From contig OY482854.1 of assembly GCA_960531495.1 (NCBI GenBank), positions 15,548,308-15,612,307 of the forward strand: a stretch of 64,000 nucleotides of DNA, given 5' to 3'. Both the position numbers and the translations under genes were made by a program. Below are positions 24,416 to 36,757 of the stretch, piece after piece (within the stretch, counting starts at the first letter, position 1; each line of letters starts with the position of its first letter). Below the pieces are notes generated by a model. The model worked only from the letters and a program-made list of their open reading frames with translations, was not told the origin of the DNA and searched no databases. This stretch comes from Zeus faber (taxonomy: Eukaryota > Chordata > Actinopteri > Zeiformes > Zeidae).

Positions 24416-24474
<59 letters not shown>
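24416..24474. repeat. CT microsatellite
   Basis: About 59 bases of CT within a longer pyrimidine-rich stretch. Confidence 0.95.
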
Positions 24475-24477
<3 letters not shown>

Positions 24478-27400
24478 GCAGAACGGTGCAGCTGGAGAGG
24501 GGGAGGGGAAGGATGCAGAGAGAGAAGAAGATCAGGAGAAAAAAAGACAGGCTGAATGGAAACCTGTGCTGTACAGTTGTAAACTGAACAGCCCAATAAT
24601 CTACCAGACATGTCATATAATCATATAATAATGATAACCACAATATAATCATCAGAGTACTTTAAGGCATGATGAATGCATGAACACAATGTGATTATTA
24701 GCCAGGTTATGATGGTTTACACCGTTTCAGGCTGAGGGGATTGCTTGACCTAACTTCTGATTACGCCACAAAACAATTGAGCCAACACTGCAGACAGTCC
24801 ACATGGGTTGCGATCTTTTAGAACAGACACAAAACACACACAGACATACCCTGCTTCCACAATTGTATATACATGTAATAGAAGAATATGCCTGCTCCCA
24901 GGTGTTTATGTGGACAGTTTTCAAAGTACTGTGTGCTTCCTTGCGCTTCATGTGTGTGTGTGTGTGTCTAGTGTGCCATTGCCCCACTGTCACACCGCTC
25001 TAAATAATCCCTGGTCTAATCCTTTCCAAAGGATCAGCCTGGACAGACTTCCGCAATTCCAATTCTGACACGCCAACAGACATACGCAAATCAACAATAT
25101 GAGCTACATATTCCCCAGGATGTCTACAACTTATAGCTAAATGGGCATTTACTGGCGTTTGGTGTGAATTCTGCCAATGCTTTAACTTAAAGAACAGTGC
25201 TCAGCAGGGATCCAATTTACAGTACAAAAGGAAAATCATTGTCCACACATTTAGCTAAGCACTATGTCTGTAACAACAACGGGCAACATCCATTCGATGA
25301 TCACCAAATTGTTCCACATGCACACAGAGCAATGATATGAAAGGTATAATCTATATAAAATATATTTATTCTTAGTGTACTTCCAGTGGAGCAGCTGCTT
25401 GCTAACAAATATTTTAAATATGGGGTCAATAGCAATAATACACAATATTCTCCTTCCTCAAACTTTAAAGTTGATTGCAATACAGAGGCAACTATTACCT
25501 TCAGATGAAAGTGGTCAACATGTTTAATTTATATTATTGTATCCCATAATGACATGATGAACACCATACATGTTGATTTTAACCGGTGCTTTACCAGGAG
25601 GAAGTGCAATACATGGAAGGGGTTGTTAAAAACAAGCACCAATTCCGAAGTAACGTCTGCAAACTAGTTGTCAGAATGTCTGCCAAAAACCACATCACAG
25701 TGAGTGGAGATTCAATAATGTGGATTAAAGCTCTGAGGCCAGTTGTTAGTACAAAGACAACAGTATTTTGTGTTTATTATCAAAATATCTGTAAATTATG
25801 ATTGTTTTTGTGGCCCTTTCACTATTTTGCCTTGATGTTCAACACAGTTTTTCAGCTGCAGAGCACAAACAGAAACTTTGCAGTGAGAATACACACCACC
25901 GTGATTTATAACAATGTAACATTTGAAAAAAACCTCATCCTTTCTTCTCTCACTTTATATTGTTTGTCATTTGACGCTGAGAATTTGGGGTAAGTGACAA
26001 GAACATCTTTTTTAAAGAGTTAGTTACAGACAGGCATGGGAAGAATACTGGATATTTGGTCTTAAAGACCCCCCCCCCCATTAAGAAACAGGATGAGCCA
26101 TTTAGCGGTGGGCAAAAAGATTCGTGTGAGCCTTGACCCCTGTGGGAACACAGTGCACACCAGGATTTATGGTTCTCAGTAAAATCTTTCAGGGAACAGA
26201 GTTACTTGTTGAACTGCGGTCATAACAGGTAGGGCAGAGCAGACACATGTGTTGGATTATGCTAATGATGATAGAATGCTTCCAGGGATAATAAAACTAG
26301 CTTCCTGACTTCTACTGGAGGTTTATGAGCAGTCTGCTTATACTACTTTTTTCCATACAAAAATAACAAACAAATCATGTTTTATGTGAGAGAGATAAAA
26401 TGGGCAAGGCACGTTCACATTTATAAAGCCTCACTGTAAAATAAACTGTAGAAAACTTCATAAACAGTCACTTTTGAACACCCTTGATTGAAACACATAA
26501 ACATCATAGTCACCAGGAATGATGCATAAACGCTTAACTTCTCTTCTGACTAGAAAAGTCTGTCGAACAGAAGGTTGACATTATTTTGTCAGTGCATCCT
26601 GAAAGCCGCACAGTGATTAATCTTTCCCTTGTGTTGGTTGTTACACATGAAGGCATTTAGCACAGGTGACACCTTTAGGAAATCAGGCTGTTGTGAATGG
26701 AAAACAATGATGTATACAAAAAAAAACAATATACATCATTAAATGACTCCTCTTGGCAGGCTGTTACTCTATTGCAATATATTCTGAAGTCATTATAAGT
26801 AAATTGCTCTCAGTCTGGCATTAACTCTATATCACATGTTCAGTCCCTGACCCAATTCCTTTCACCCATGTAATATTTGTTATTTTCCACAGATAACTCT
26901 CTACCCTTCTATCCTCTATCAGTCTCCTTCTTTCACACCAAAAATATGACAGTACGTGAGATGCACTGTGAAGGGCAGATACATCCCCCTCGCATCTCAC
27001 TAATGAATCCCTAAATATCCATGTTCCACACATGATGCTTCCCCCGGCCCCCTCCTTTAGCAGACAAAGAGCGCAGCTGACCAAAATGGCTACCTCGCAT
27101 CACTAACGTGGATGCTGCGCAGGGATGGTGGAGACTGAACCAGTTACCACGTGGTTCCACCCCTCCCCCACCTTCATTCCTCTGCCTCTCTGCCGCTCTC
27201 ATCTCACTCCCTCCTTCTTCCACAGACTCTCCATCACTATATATACACACTGCCCTCATTTTCTCTTCATCCTGCCCCTTGTATCATGTTTTACACTATT
27301 CTCGCTGCCTTATAAACTAAAGTGTTTTTTAACATTTCTCTTTTTTTTTTTCCTGCCTCTGTTCCCCGTATGCACAGGCTCAGGCTAAACAAAATGTGGA

Positions 27401-27954
27401 AACATGGCAGCAGCATATAAGGCAGGGAACTAGGTCAATGAAAAATAGTTCACTGCTGTCCTTCTAAGAGAAAGGGACACATTCCACCGCAGTGATGCTT
27501 TAGTATGACACCAGCCAAATTCTTTCTTACAATGCAGCACAGCAACTCACATTTCAATCTACAGTCGTGCATGTTTTAACATTATGTCCTGGCATGCCCC
27601 AATAATCACAAATTACACAGTATGAAGGTGTAATTATACTGTGATATAAAAATCACGACCCACAACAATATCCAGAGAGGTTGTTATCAATTCTACATAT
27701 AATGGATAAAAGGCAACAGAATCAGTAGCCAAGCCCATCAATAAAATGATGTTCCTCTACATTTTTTAATTGGGTTGTCTTTTAGCCTTATGATAAGCAA
27801 ACACTGAGTCCCATTAACACTCTATAGGAAACTATCTCAAAACATCATTTGGCAAGAAAAAGCAACACAAAGGAAATGATAAAGGTCTGTGAAAGAATGA
27901 ACATAGAGGCTAAAAAAAAAAAAAAAAACAATGGTGGAGACATCAAGGCCTCAC

Positions 27955-30327
27955 CTCTGTTACCAAATCTTCTGATGTCTTGGTTTGCCTTGGCACTGTT
28001 TTGGCGATATCATGGTCAACACTCAAAGTGCTCTGACTGAAGGGGCGGACGTACGTCATATCACTCTTCCGGGAGTCAGTAGTTCCACAGACATCATAAT
28101 TGAACACATGCTTCAACGTCCCAGTCCCTCCTACATCAGCATAAAGAGGTGGATAATAAGGAATAACTGGAAGATTCCCATTAGATTTGAAAAACTGCCG
28201 CTCATGTCTCCATCTGTATATTTTCACTGATATAATCACCACTAAACACGTGATGAAGAGAAAGGAAACTACAGCCAAAGCCAAGACTAAATAAAAAGTC
28301 AGGTTGTCATTGTACTCCTTGTCGTGTGTAAAGTCAGTGAACTCTGAGAGCACTTCAGGGAAGCTGTCCGCCACCGCCACGTTAACATTGACTGTGGCTG
28401 AACGAGAGGGCTGTCCGTTGTCCTCCACTACAACAGTCAGTCTTTGTTTCACAACGTCTTTATCAGTGACTTGGCGGATAGTTCTTATTTCTCCATTCTG
28501 TAATCCCACTTCAAACAGCGCTCTGTCTGTGGCTTTCTGCAGCTTATAGGAGAGCCAGGCGTTCTGTCCAGAGTCCACATCAACGGCCACCACTTTAGTG
28601 ACCAGATAGCCCACATCTGCTGAACGAGGAACCATTTCAGCCACCAGAGAGCCACCGGTCTGGACTGGGTACAGAACCTGAGGGGGGTTGTCGTTCTGGT
28701 CCTGGATCATTATTTTCACAGTTACATTGCTACTGAGTGGAGGGGAGCCTCCATCCTGGGCTTTAATACTAACTTGGAACTGTTTTGTTTGCTCATAATC
28801 GAAAGAACGCACAGCAAGTAGTTCACCACTCTCTGCATTGACTGAAAAGAAAGGCGAGGCCCTTCCATTGAATTGACTGTCATCAAGGAAATAGGCAATA
28901 CGTGCATTATTCCCAAAATCCTTGTCACTTGCTTTGAGAGAGAGGATTGACATTCCAGGTAAATTATTTTCACTGATGTAAGCAGTAAAGGACTGTTCTG
29001 AGAACAGAGGTGGGTTGTCATTTACATCAGAGATTCTCAGGACAATTGTTTTGTTTGTAGAAAAAGGGGGAGACCCTTCATCAGAGGCAATTATGGTTAT
29101 GCTATATTCTGGGACTATTTCGCGGTCCAAATCGTCATCAGTCACCAAACTATAGAAATTAGATGAGGTTGATTTGATTTTGAAAGGCAGATCCAGACTG
29201 ATTGAACATTTAACCTGGCCATTTTTGCCTGAGTCCAAATCTTTGATATTCAACATTGCTATAAGAGTCTCTGGAGCTGAATCCTCCGGTATAGGATTTG
29301 AAAAGGATATTATATTAATAACGGGGGCGTTGTCATTTACGTCAATCAGATCAATTAAGACCTTGCTTGTATCTCTTAACCCCCCTTTGTCGTTAGCTTC
29401 GAGATCAATTTCATAATGCTTGGCTTTTTCGTAATCTAAAATATCATTGACAGTGATTTCTCCAGTGCCGGGGTCTATATTAAACAGGGACGACACCCTA
29501 TCGCTATTTTGAGAGAGTGAATATACCACTTCTCCGTTTGTTCCCTGATCTGCATCGGTGGCACTGACTGTTAAAATAACGCTGCCCTTGGAATAATTTT
29601 CCGGAACATTTATCCTGTACACAGATTGGCTAAATACAGGAGCATTATCATTTGCGTCCATAACAATTATGTTTATTCTGACGGACCCCGATTTCTGCGG
29701 ATCTCCGCCATCATATGCTGTCAATATTAATTTATGCTCTTCTTGCTCTTCTCTGTCTAATGCCGACTGCAGAACCATTTCTACATATTTCGTGCCATCG
29801 AGCCGAGACAGCATGTTTAATTTGAAATGCTCGGTGGGGTTTAATTTGTACGTTTGGAGAGTATTCAACGCAACGTCCGGATCTTTGGCACCGTCGAGGG
29901 AAAAACGAGAGCCCTTCGAAGCCATTTCACTGATTTCAAACTTCATCTCCTTCTTAGTAAAAGCGGGGGCGTTGTCATTAATATCAGTGATTTCCACATC
30001 AATGCGATGGAGCTCCATTGGGTTGTCCAAAATGATCTGTAAATGCAGAGAGCATGGGGACGTCTGCCCGCACAGCTGTTCTCTATCTATCCTTTTTGTC
30101 ACGACCAAAGTCCCTCTGTCCGCATTCAGACCAATGTACTCACTGTTATCCTCGGTAAATATCCGAGCCCGACCGGATTTCAGTCTTGCGGTATCTAAAC
30201 CCAGATCCGCGACAATATTCCCTACGAAAGAACCCGTCGCCATCTCCTCGGGGATGGAATAACGGACCTGTCCGAGCGACATATCCGCGATGCAGAAGCA
30301 GAGAACAAGCAGCCGCCGGACAATCAT
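27955..30327 (-). CDS. pcdhg: Clustered protocadherin variable exon, family A, variant tail (A1)
   Basis: A 791-codon exon, the last of family A in transcript order. The open frame begins at a GTG; the first ATG (MIVRRLLVLC, 30327) is chosen and gives a 19-residue signal peptide before QVRYSIPEE. Six cadherin domains and a membrane helix follow. EC1-EC4 are its own. From about GGSPPLSSN in EC5 to IYRWR just after the membrane, the sequence is almost the same as in the other A exons. The tail then departs: it keeps NYDVCGTTDSRKSD but continues with MTYVRPFSQ and ends SEDLVTE. The donor is GAG|GTGAGG, unlike the GTT donors of the rest. Read-through adds VRP. No RE1 site is found in its near 3' flank. 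The gamma-type name rests on the DSRKSD tail motif and is tentative. Confidence 0.9.
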
Positions 30328-30548
30328 CTCCGGAAAACGAAGACGCAGCACTCTTATTCAAAACACATCCGATAAAAAGAGATCAAATTGTCCAAATAAC
30401 AAATTATTCCGAAAGACGGTTGGTGCCAAGTGGGTTTCCTGGGGATCGGTTCGGGAACTGGGTTCCTTTGTGAGGGTAGTTTAATAGGTGCAGACCTATT
30501 GCGTATAGAGAAAAAAAAACTGCGATAGGATTCTGTCCTCCTCACACC

Positions 30549-30564
30549 AACCAACAGCGGCTCT
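30549..30564 (-). promoter_or_regulatory. CSE-type promoter element of A1
   Basis: The + strand reads CCAACAGCGGCTC, which is CGCTGTTGG on the sense strand. It lies about 230 bp before the ATG. In mammals the CSE with its CGCT core binds CTCF and drives promoter choice. Confidence 0.7.
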
Positions 30565-30604
30565 TAGAGACGGAAAGTGATACTACAACATATAAAGACA
30601 GAAA

Positions 30605-30613
30605 AGATAGATG

Positions 30614-30696
<83 letters not shown>
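30605..30696. repeat. GATA microsatellite
   Basis: About 92 bases of GATA units filling most of the short A1-A2 spacer. Confidence 0.97.
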
Positions 30697-30778
30697 GAGA
30701 TCATGCATGTCAATTTATTTTTAAGATGTATTATATTCTGCATGAAAAAACAAGTGTTGTTGTTTGTTAAAGTCTAAC

Positions 30779-33163
30779 CTCCAGAGGAGAGTCTGGTTCA
30801 TCCAGGATGTTCTTTTCACTCTGTATTCGCTGCATCGTCCCTGTAGAACTGGGGTCCATCATCAGAACGTTCTGACTCGCAGCTCTGCCGAACTTACAGT
30901 CACTCTTTCTGGAGTCAGTCGTCCTGCACACCTCGTAATTGTACACATGCTGCAGCTTCCCTGACCCCAAAGTGTCGGAGTAACGTGGTGGATAATATGG
31001 AATCACCGGGAGACTGGGATGATAGAGGATGCGAGACTGTCTCCATCTGTATATTTTCACTGATATAATCACCACTAAACACGTGATGAAGAGAAAGGAA
31101 ACTACAGCCAAAGCCAAGACTAAATAAAAAGTCAGGTTGTCATTGTACTCCTTGTCGTGTGTGAAGTCAGTGAACTCTGAGAGCACTTCAGGGAAGCTGT
31201 CCGCCACCGCCACGTTAACATTGACTGTAGCTGAACGAGAGGGCTGTCCGTTGTCCTCCACTACAACAGTCAGTCTTTGTTTCACAACATCTTTATCAGT
31301 GACTTGGCGGATAGTTCTTATTTCTCCATTCTGTAATCCCACTTCAAACAGCGCTCTGTCTGTGGCTTTCTGCAGTTTATAGGAGAGCCAGGCGTTCTGT
31401 CCAGAGTCCACATCAACAGCCACCACTTTAGTGACCAGATAGCCCACATCTGCTGAACGAGGAACCATTTCAGCCACCAGAGGGCCACCGGTCTGGACTG
31501 GGTACAGAACCTGAGGGGGGTTGTCGTTCTGGTCCTGGATCATTATTTTCACCGTCACATTGCTACTGAGTGGAGGGGAGCCTCCATCCTGGGCTTTGAC
31601 ATTGAACTGGAAATCTTTAATCTGCTCGTAGTCAAAAGAGCGCACTGCATGGACGACTCCACTGTCAGCACTAACAGACACATATGAGGAGACTGGAACT
31701 CCGTTAATGGAAGAATCATCTAGGATGTAAGAAACACGAGCGTTCTGGTTCCAATCGGCGTCAATTGCCTTCACTGTGAATACAGAGAGACCCGGTGTAT
31801 TGTTCTCCATCATGAAGGTCTCATATGATCCCTTCTCAAACTCGGGGGCATTGTCATTTACATCTGAGATCTGTAAGGGGATGGTGACGCTGCTGGAGAG
31901 GGAGGGCACTCCTTCATCAGAACACGTCACACTTATATTGTATTCGGAGGCCTTCTCTCTGTCTAAATCACTGGTAGTCAGCAAACTGAAGAAATTGTTA
32001 GATGTAGATTTAATTGTAAAGGGAATTTCATCGCTCATCTTACATTGTACTTTGCCGTTATCACCCGAGTCTGCGTCATCTATATTTATCATTGTCACGA
32101 CGGTGTTGGGTTTGACATTTTCCGATATCACATTTGATTTTGACATAATATGAATGTAAGGTTCGTTGTCATTCACATCAATAACATCGACAATAAGCTT
32201 ACACGAGGAAACCAGACCTCCCCCATCGCTTGCGCGTATGTTTATTTCTATTGTCCGAGCCTTTTCGTAGTCAATTACTCCACTCAGCCGAACCTCACCA
32301 CTGTCTTCGTTTACTTCAAACATCCCTCGCGTGTGATCTAAGATCCTTGAAACTGAGTATGTGATTTTACCATTTGAGCCATCATCTGCGTCTGTAGCAG
32401 TGACCCTCGTAACAATTGTTCCTATTTTGGCGTCTTCGCTTAAAGACGCCTGGTACACAGGCTGCGTAAAAACAGGAGCGTTATCGTTGGCGTCTAAAAC
32501 AGAGACCAGGATTTGCATTGTTCCAGACATCTGTGGCGTTCCGCCATCTACAGCCGTCAAAACTAAAGAAATATGTTCATTTTTTTCTCTATCAAGAGGT
32601 GTCTCTAAGACCATTTCTATATGTTTTATTCCACCTGCCTGACTGTGTAATTTCATTGCGAAATTATCTGTTGGTTCGAGGACATAGGTTTTCAAACCAT
32701 TTATACCGACGTCGAGATCAATTGCCCTATCTAACATAAATTTTGTTCCAGTTCGAGCCGACTCGCTGACTTTGAATTTAACGTCGCTCTTTTCAAACGC
32801 CGGGGCGTTATCATTGACGTCTGTAATCTCGATATTTATGCTATAAAACTCCATCGGATTCTCTAAAATGATCTGAAAATGTAGCGCGCACGGCGTTGTT
32901 TGTCCGCAGAGCGTTTCTCTGTCTATTCTTTCTTGGATAAGGAGGGCGCCGCTTTCCTTATTCAATCCAATATATTCGGTGCTATCCCGAGTAAAAATAC
33001 GAGCTTTACCTGAGTGAAGTCTTTTCACATCCAAACCTAAATCCTGCGCTATATTACCGACAAACGATCCCCTGGCCATTTCCTCGGGGATAGAGTAACT
33101 GACCTGCCCGAGCACTGCGTTGAGAGAGAGGACGCAGATAAAAATACGTATTTGCCGTCCCAT
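30779..33163 (-). CDS. pcdhg: Clustered protocadherin variable exon, family A (A2)
   Basis: A 795-codon exon. The ATG at 33163 (MGRQIRIFIC) is used; the frame upstream starts at TTG. Signal peptide 1-19. EC1-EC6 have linkers DVNDN 115-119, DANDN 224-228, DVNDN 330-334 and 434-438, and DQNDN 544-548. EC1 carries CGQTTPC. The membrane helix is about 677-703. The tail has VCRTTDSRKSD and ends DEPDSPLE at GAG|GTTAGA; read-through adds VRL. It is nearly a twin of A3, with about twenty residue changes, many in EC2-EC3 (for example SVSRILDHTRG against SVLTILDHTLG). Tail changes include GSGKLQ. It is a plasma-membrane homophilic adhesion isoform of neurons by family. Confidence 0.94.
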
Positions 33164-33769
33164 TGTTCTTTCCGACGGACACAATCAACTCGTAAATATC
33201 CCTCTTCGGAATTTTCCATCCATGAGTTTTTAGTAAAAAAAAAATCTTTATTATCCGTGTGGACGAGAGAAAACTCGTGCGATTCAGCTCCTCCGGGTTT
33301 ATTGTTGTGCGTAAAGCGCACAGGGCTCGTCTGTTAAATGGGGAAACGAAGGGAGGAACTACACCAAAGCTGACAATCTGGAACATTCAGGCCAACAGCG
33401 GCCCTCCTAGATCACAATACAGAATTGCATGAGGGATTTGTACGAATTCATTAAACGAAATGTGCCGCTGAAAAAATGTGTGTTCCATTGTGAACGATGA
33501 CAATGTTGACAAAGATCAGTGACACGAATAATTATTATTTAACTATTTCAACATAAAAAAAAACATGTGGCTCGATTAAAAAAAGAAAACGCCACGCTGT
33601 GTTGCTCCAGCTCAGATTGTTGAATAGACAATGCAAGAAAAAAAAGTAACAGGAGAAATGCAATTGGTTACAATAATGACGTACTTTAACTGACTGTGCT
33701 GCTTAGAACTAAACGTTGGAAATTAGTTATCAATAATCAAATGACAACAAGAATTCAGTCAGGTCTAAC
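33164..33769. other. A2 upstream region and A3 3' flank
   Basis: Holds the A2 CSE. The rest matches the next spacer (36155-36757) closely, including AT-rich and A-run segments. No RE1 site is recognised. Confidence 0.55.
33390..33408 (-). promoter_or_regulatory. CSE-type promoter element of A2
   Basis: GCCAACAGCGGCCCTCCTAG on the + strand, with CGCTGTTGGC on the sense strand, about 235 bp before the ATG. Confidence 0.75.
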
Positions 33770-36154
33770 CTCTAGAGGAGAGTCAGGTTCATCCAGGATG
33801 TTCTTTTCACTCTGTAGTCGCTGCATCGTCCCTGTAGAACTGGGGTCCATCATCAGAATGTTCTGACTAGCAGCTCTGCCGAAATTACAGTCACTCTTTC
33901 TGGAGTCAGTCGTCCTGCACACCTCGTAATTGTACACATGCTGCAGAGTCCCTGACCCTAAAGTGTCGGAGTAACGTGGTGGACAATATGGAATCACCGG
34001 GAGACTGGGATGATACAGGATGCGAGACTGTCTCCATCTGTATATTTTCACTGATATAATCACGACTAAACATGTGATGAAGAGGAAGGAAACTACAGCC
34101 AAAGCCAAGACTAAGTAAAAAGTCAGGTTGTCATTGTACTCCTTGTCGTGTGTGAAGTCAGTGAACTCTGAGAGCACTTCAGGGAAGCTGTCCGCCACCG
34201 CCACGTTAACATTGACTGTAGCTGAACGAGAGGGCTGTCCGTTGTCCTCCACTACAACAGTCAGTCTTTGTTTCACAGCATCTTTATCAGTGACTTGGCG
34301 GATAGTTCTTATTTCTCCATTCTGTAATCCCACTTCAAACAGCGCTCTGTCTGTGGCTTTCTGCAGTTTATAGGAGAGCCAGGCGTTCTGTCCAGAGTCC
34401 ACATCAACAGCCACCACTTTAGTGACCAGATAGCCCACATCTGCTGAACGAGGAACCATTTCAGCCACCAGAGGGCCACCGGTCTGGACTGGGTACAGAA
34501 CCTGAGGGGGGTTGTCGTTCTGGTCCTGGATCATTATTTTCACCGTCACATTGCTACTGAGTGGAGGGGAGCCTCCATCCTGGGCTTTGACGAGGAACTG
34601 GAAATCCTTGATCTGCTCGTAGTCAAAAGAGCGCACTGCATGGACGACTCCACTGTCAGCACTAACAGACACATATGAGGAGACTGGAACTCCGTTAATG
34701 GAAGAATCATCTAGGATGTAAGAAACACGAGCGTTCTGGTTCCAATCCGCGTCAATTGCCTTCACTGTGAATACAGAGAGACCCGGTGTATTGTTCTCCA
34801 TCATGAAGGTCTCATATGATCCCTTCTCAAACTCGGGGGCATTGTCATTTACATCTGAGATCTGTAAGGTGATGGTGACGCTGCTGGAGAGGGAGGGCAC
34901 TCCTTCATCAGAACACGTCACACTTATATTGTATTCGGAGGCCTTCTCTCTGTCTAAATCACTGGTAGTCAGCAAACTGAAGAAATTGTTAGATGTAGAT
35001 TTAATTGTAAAGGGAATTTCATCGCTCATCTTACATTGTACTTTGCCGTTATCACCCGAGTCTGCGTCATCTATATTTATCATTGTCACGACGGTGTTGG
35101 GTTTGGCATTTTCCGATATCACATTTGATTTTGACATAATATGAATGTTAGGTTCGTTGTCATTCACATCAATAACATCGACAATAACCTTACACGAGTC
35201 AACCAGACCTCCTCCATCGCTTGCGCGTATGTTTATCTCTATTGTCCGAGCCTTTTCGTAGTCAATTACTCCACTCAGCCGAACCTCACCACTGTCTTCG
35301 TTTACTTCAAACATCCCGAGAGTGTGATCTAATATCGTTAAAACTGAATATGTGATTTTACCATTTGAGCCATCATCTGCGTCTGTAGCAGTGACCCTCG
35401 TAACAACTGTTCCTATTTTGGCGTCTTCGCTTAAAGACGCCTGGTACACAGGCTGCGTAAAAACAGGAGCGTTATCGTTGGCGTCTAAAACAGAGACCAG
35501 GATTTGCATTGTTCCAGACATCTGTGGCGTTCCGCCATCTACAGCCGTCAAAACTAAAGAAATATGTTCATTTTTTTCTCTATCAAGAGGTGTCTCTAAG
35601 ACCATTTCTATATTTTTTATTCCACCTGCCTGACTGTGTAATTTCAAGGCGAAATTATCTGTTGGTTCGAGGACATAGGTTTTCAAACCATTCATACCGA
35701 CGTCGAGATCAATTGCCCTATTTAAAATAAATTTTGTTCCAGTTCGAGCCGACTCGCTGACTTTGAATTTAACGTCGCTCTTTTCAAACGCCGGGGCGTT
35801 ATCATTGATGTCTGTAATCTCGATATTTATGCTATAAAACTCCATCGGATTCTCTAAAATGATCTGAAAATGTAGCGCGCACGGCGTTGTTTGTCCGCAG
35901 AGCGTTTCTCTGTCTATTCTTTCTTGGATAAGGAGGGCGCCGCTTTCCTTATTCAATCCAATATATTCGGTGCTATCCCGAGTAAAAATACGAGCTTTAC
36001 CTGAGTGAAGTCTTTTCACATCCAAACCTAAATCCTGCGCTATATTACCGACAAACGATCCCCTGGCCATTTCCTCGGGGATAGAGTAACTGACCTGCCC
36101 GAGCACTGCGTTGAGAGAGAGGACGCAGATAAAAATACGTATTTGCCGTCCCAT
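33770..36154 (-). CDS. pcdhg: Clustered protocadherin variable exon, family A (A3)
   Basis: A 795-codon near-twin of A2 with the same start (MGRQIRIFIC at 36154; the upstream TTG is ignored). Signal peptide, six cadherin domains, membrane helix and tail are complete. It ends SPLE at GAG|GTTAGA, with read-through VRPD. Tail changes relative to the other copies include YCPPRYSD, DCNFGRAASQNI and QRLQSEK. Marker residues are GGP and KDAVKQ, whereas A2 has GGP and KDVVKQ, so the two most recent copies already differ at a site that is shuffled across the array. Promoter and 3' flank are also duplicated with A2. Confidence 0.94.
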
Positions 36155-36757
36155 TGTTCTTTCCGACGGACACAATCAACTCGTAAACATCCCTCTTCGG
36201 AATTTTCCATCCATGAGTTTTTAGTAAAAAAAAAAAATATTATCCGAGTTGGACGAGAGAAAACCAGTGTGCGATCCAACTCCTCCGGGTTTATTGTTGT
36301 GCGTAAAGCGCACAGGGCTCGTCTGTTAAAGGGGGAAACGAAGGGAGGAACTACACCAAAGCTGACAATCTGGAACAGCCTGGCCAACAGCGGCCCTCCT
36401 AGATCACAATACAGAATTGCATGAGGGATTTGTTCCAATTTATTCACCGAAATGTGCCACTGAAAAATATGTGTTCCATTGTGAACGATGGCAATGTTGA
36501 CAAAGATCAACGAAACGAATAGTTATTATTGAACTATTTCAACATAAATAAGACATATAGCTTGATCAAAAAAAAGAAACGTCACGATGTGTTGCTTCAG
36601 CTCACAATTTTGAAGAGACTATGCAAGAAAAAAAAAACAAGAGAAATGCAATTGGTTGCAATAATAACGTACTGTAATTGTCTGTGCTGCTTACAACTAA
36701 ACTGTGGAAATGGGTTATCAATTTTAAAACGACAACAAAAATTCAGTCAGGTCTAAC
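36155..36757. other. A3 upstream region and A4 3' flank
   Basis: Near copy of 33164-33769, with the A3 CSE. No RE1 site or extra exon is seen. Confidence 0.55.
36383..36400 (-). promoter_or_regulatory. CSE-type promoter element of A3
   Basis: GCCAACAGCGGCCCTCCT on the + strand, about 235 bp before the ATG. Confidence 0.75.
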
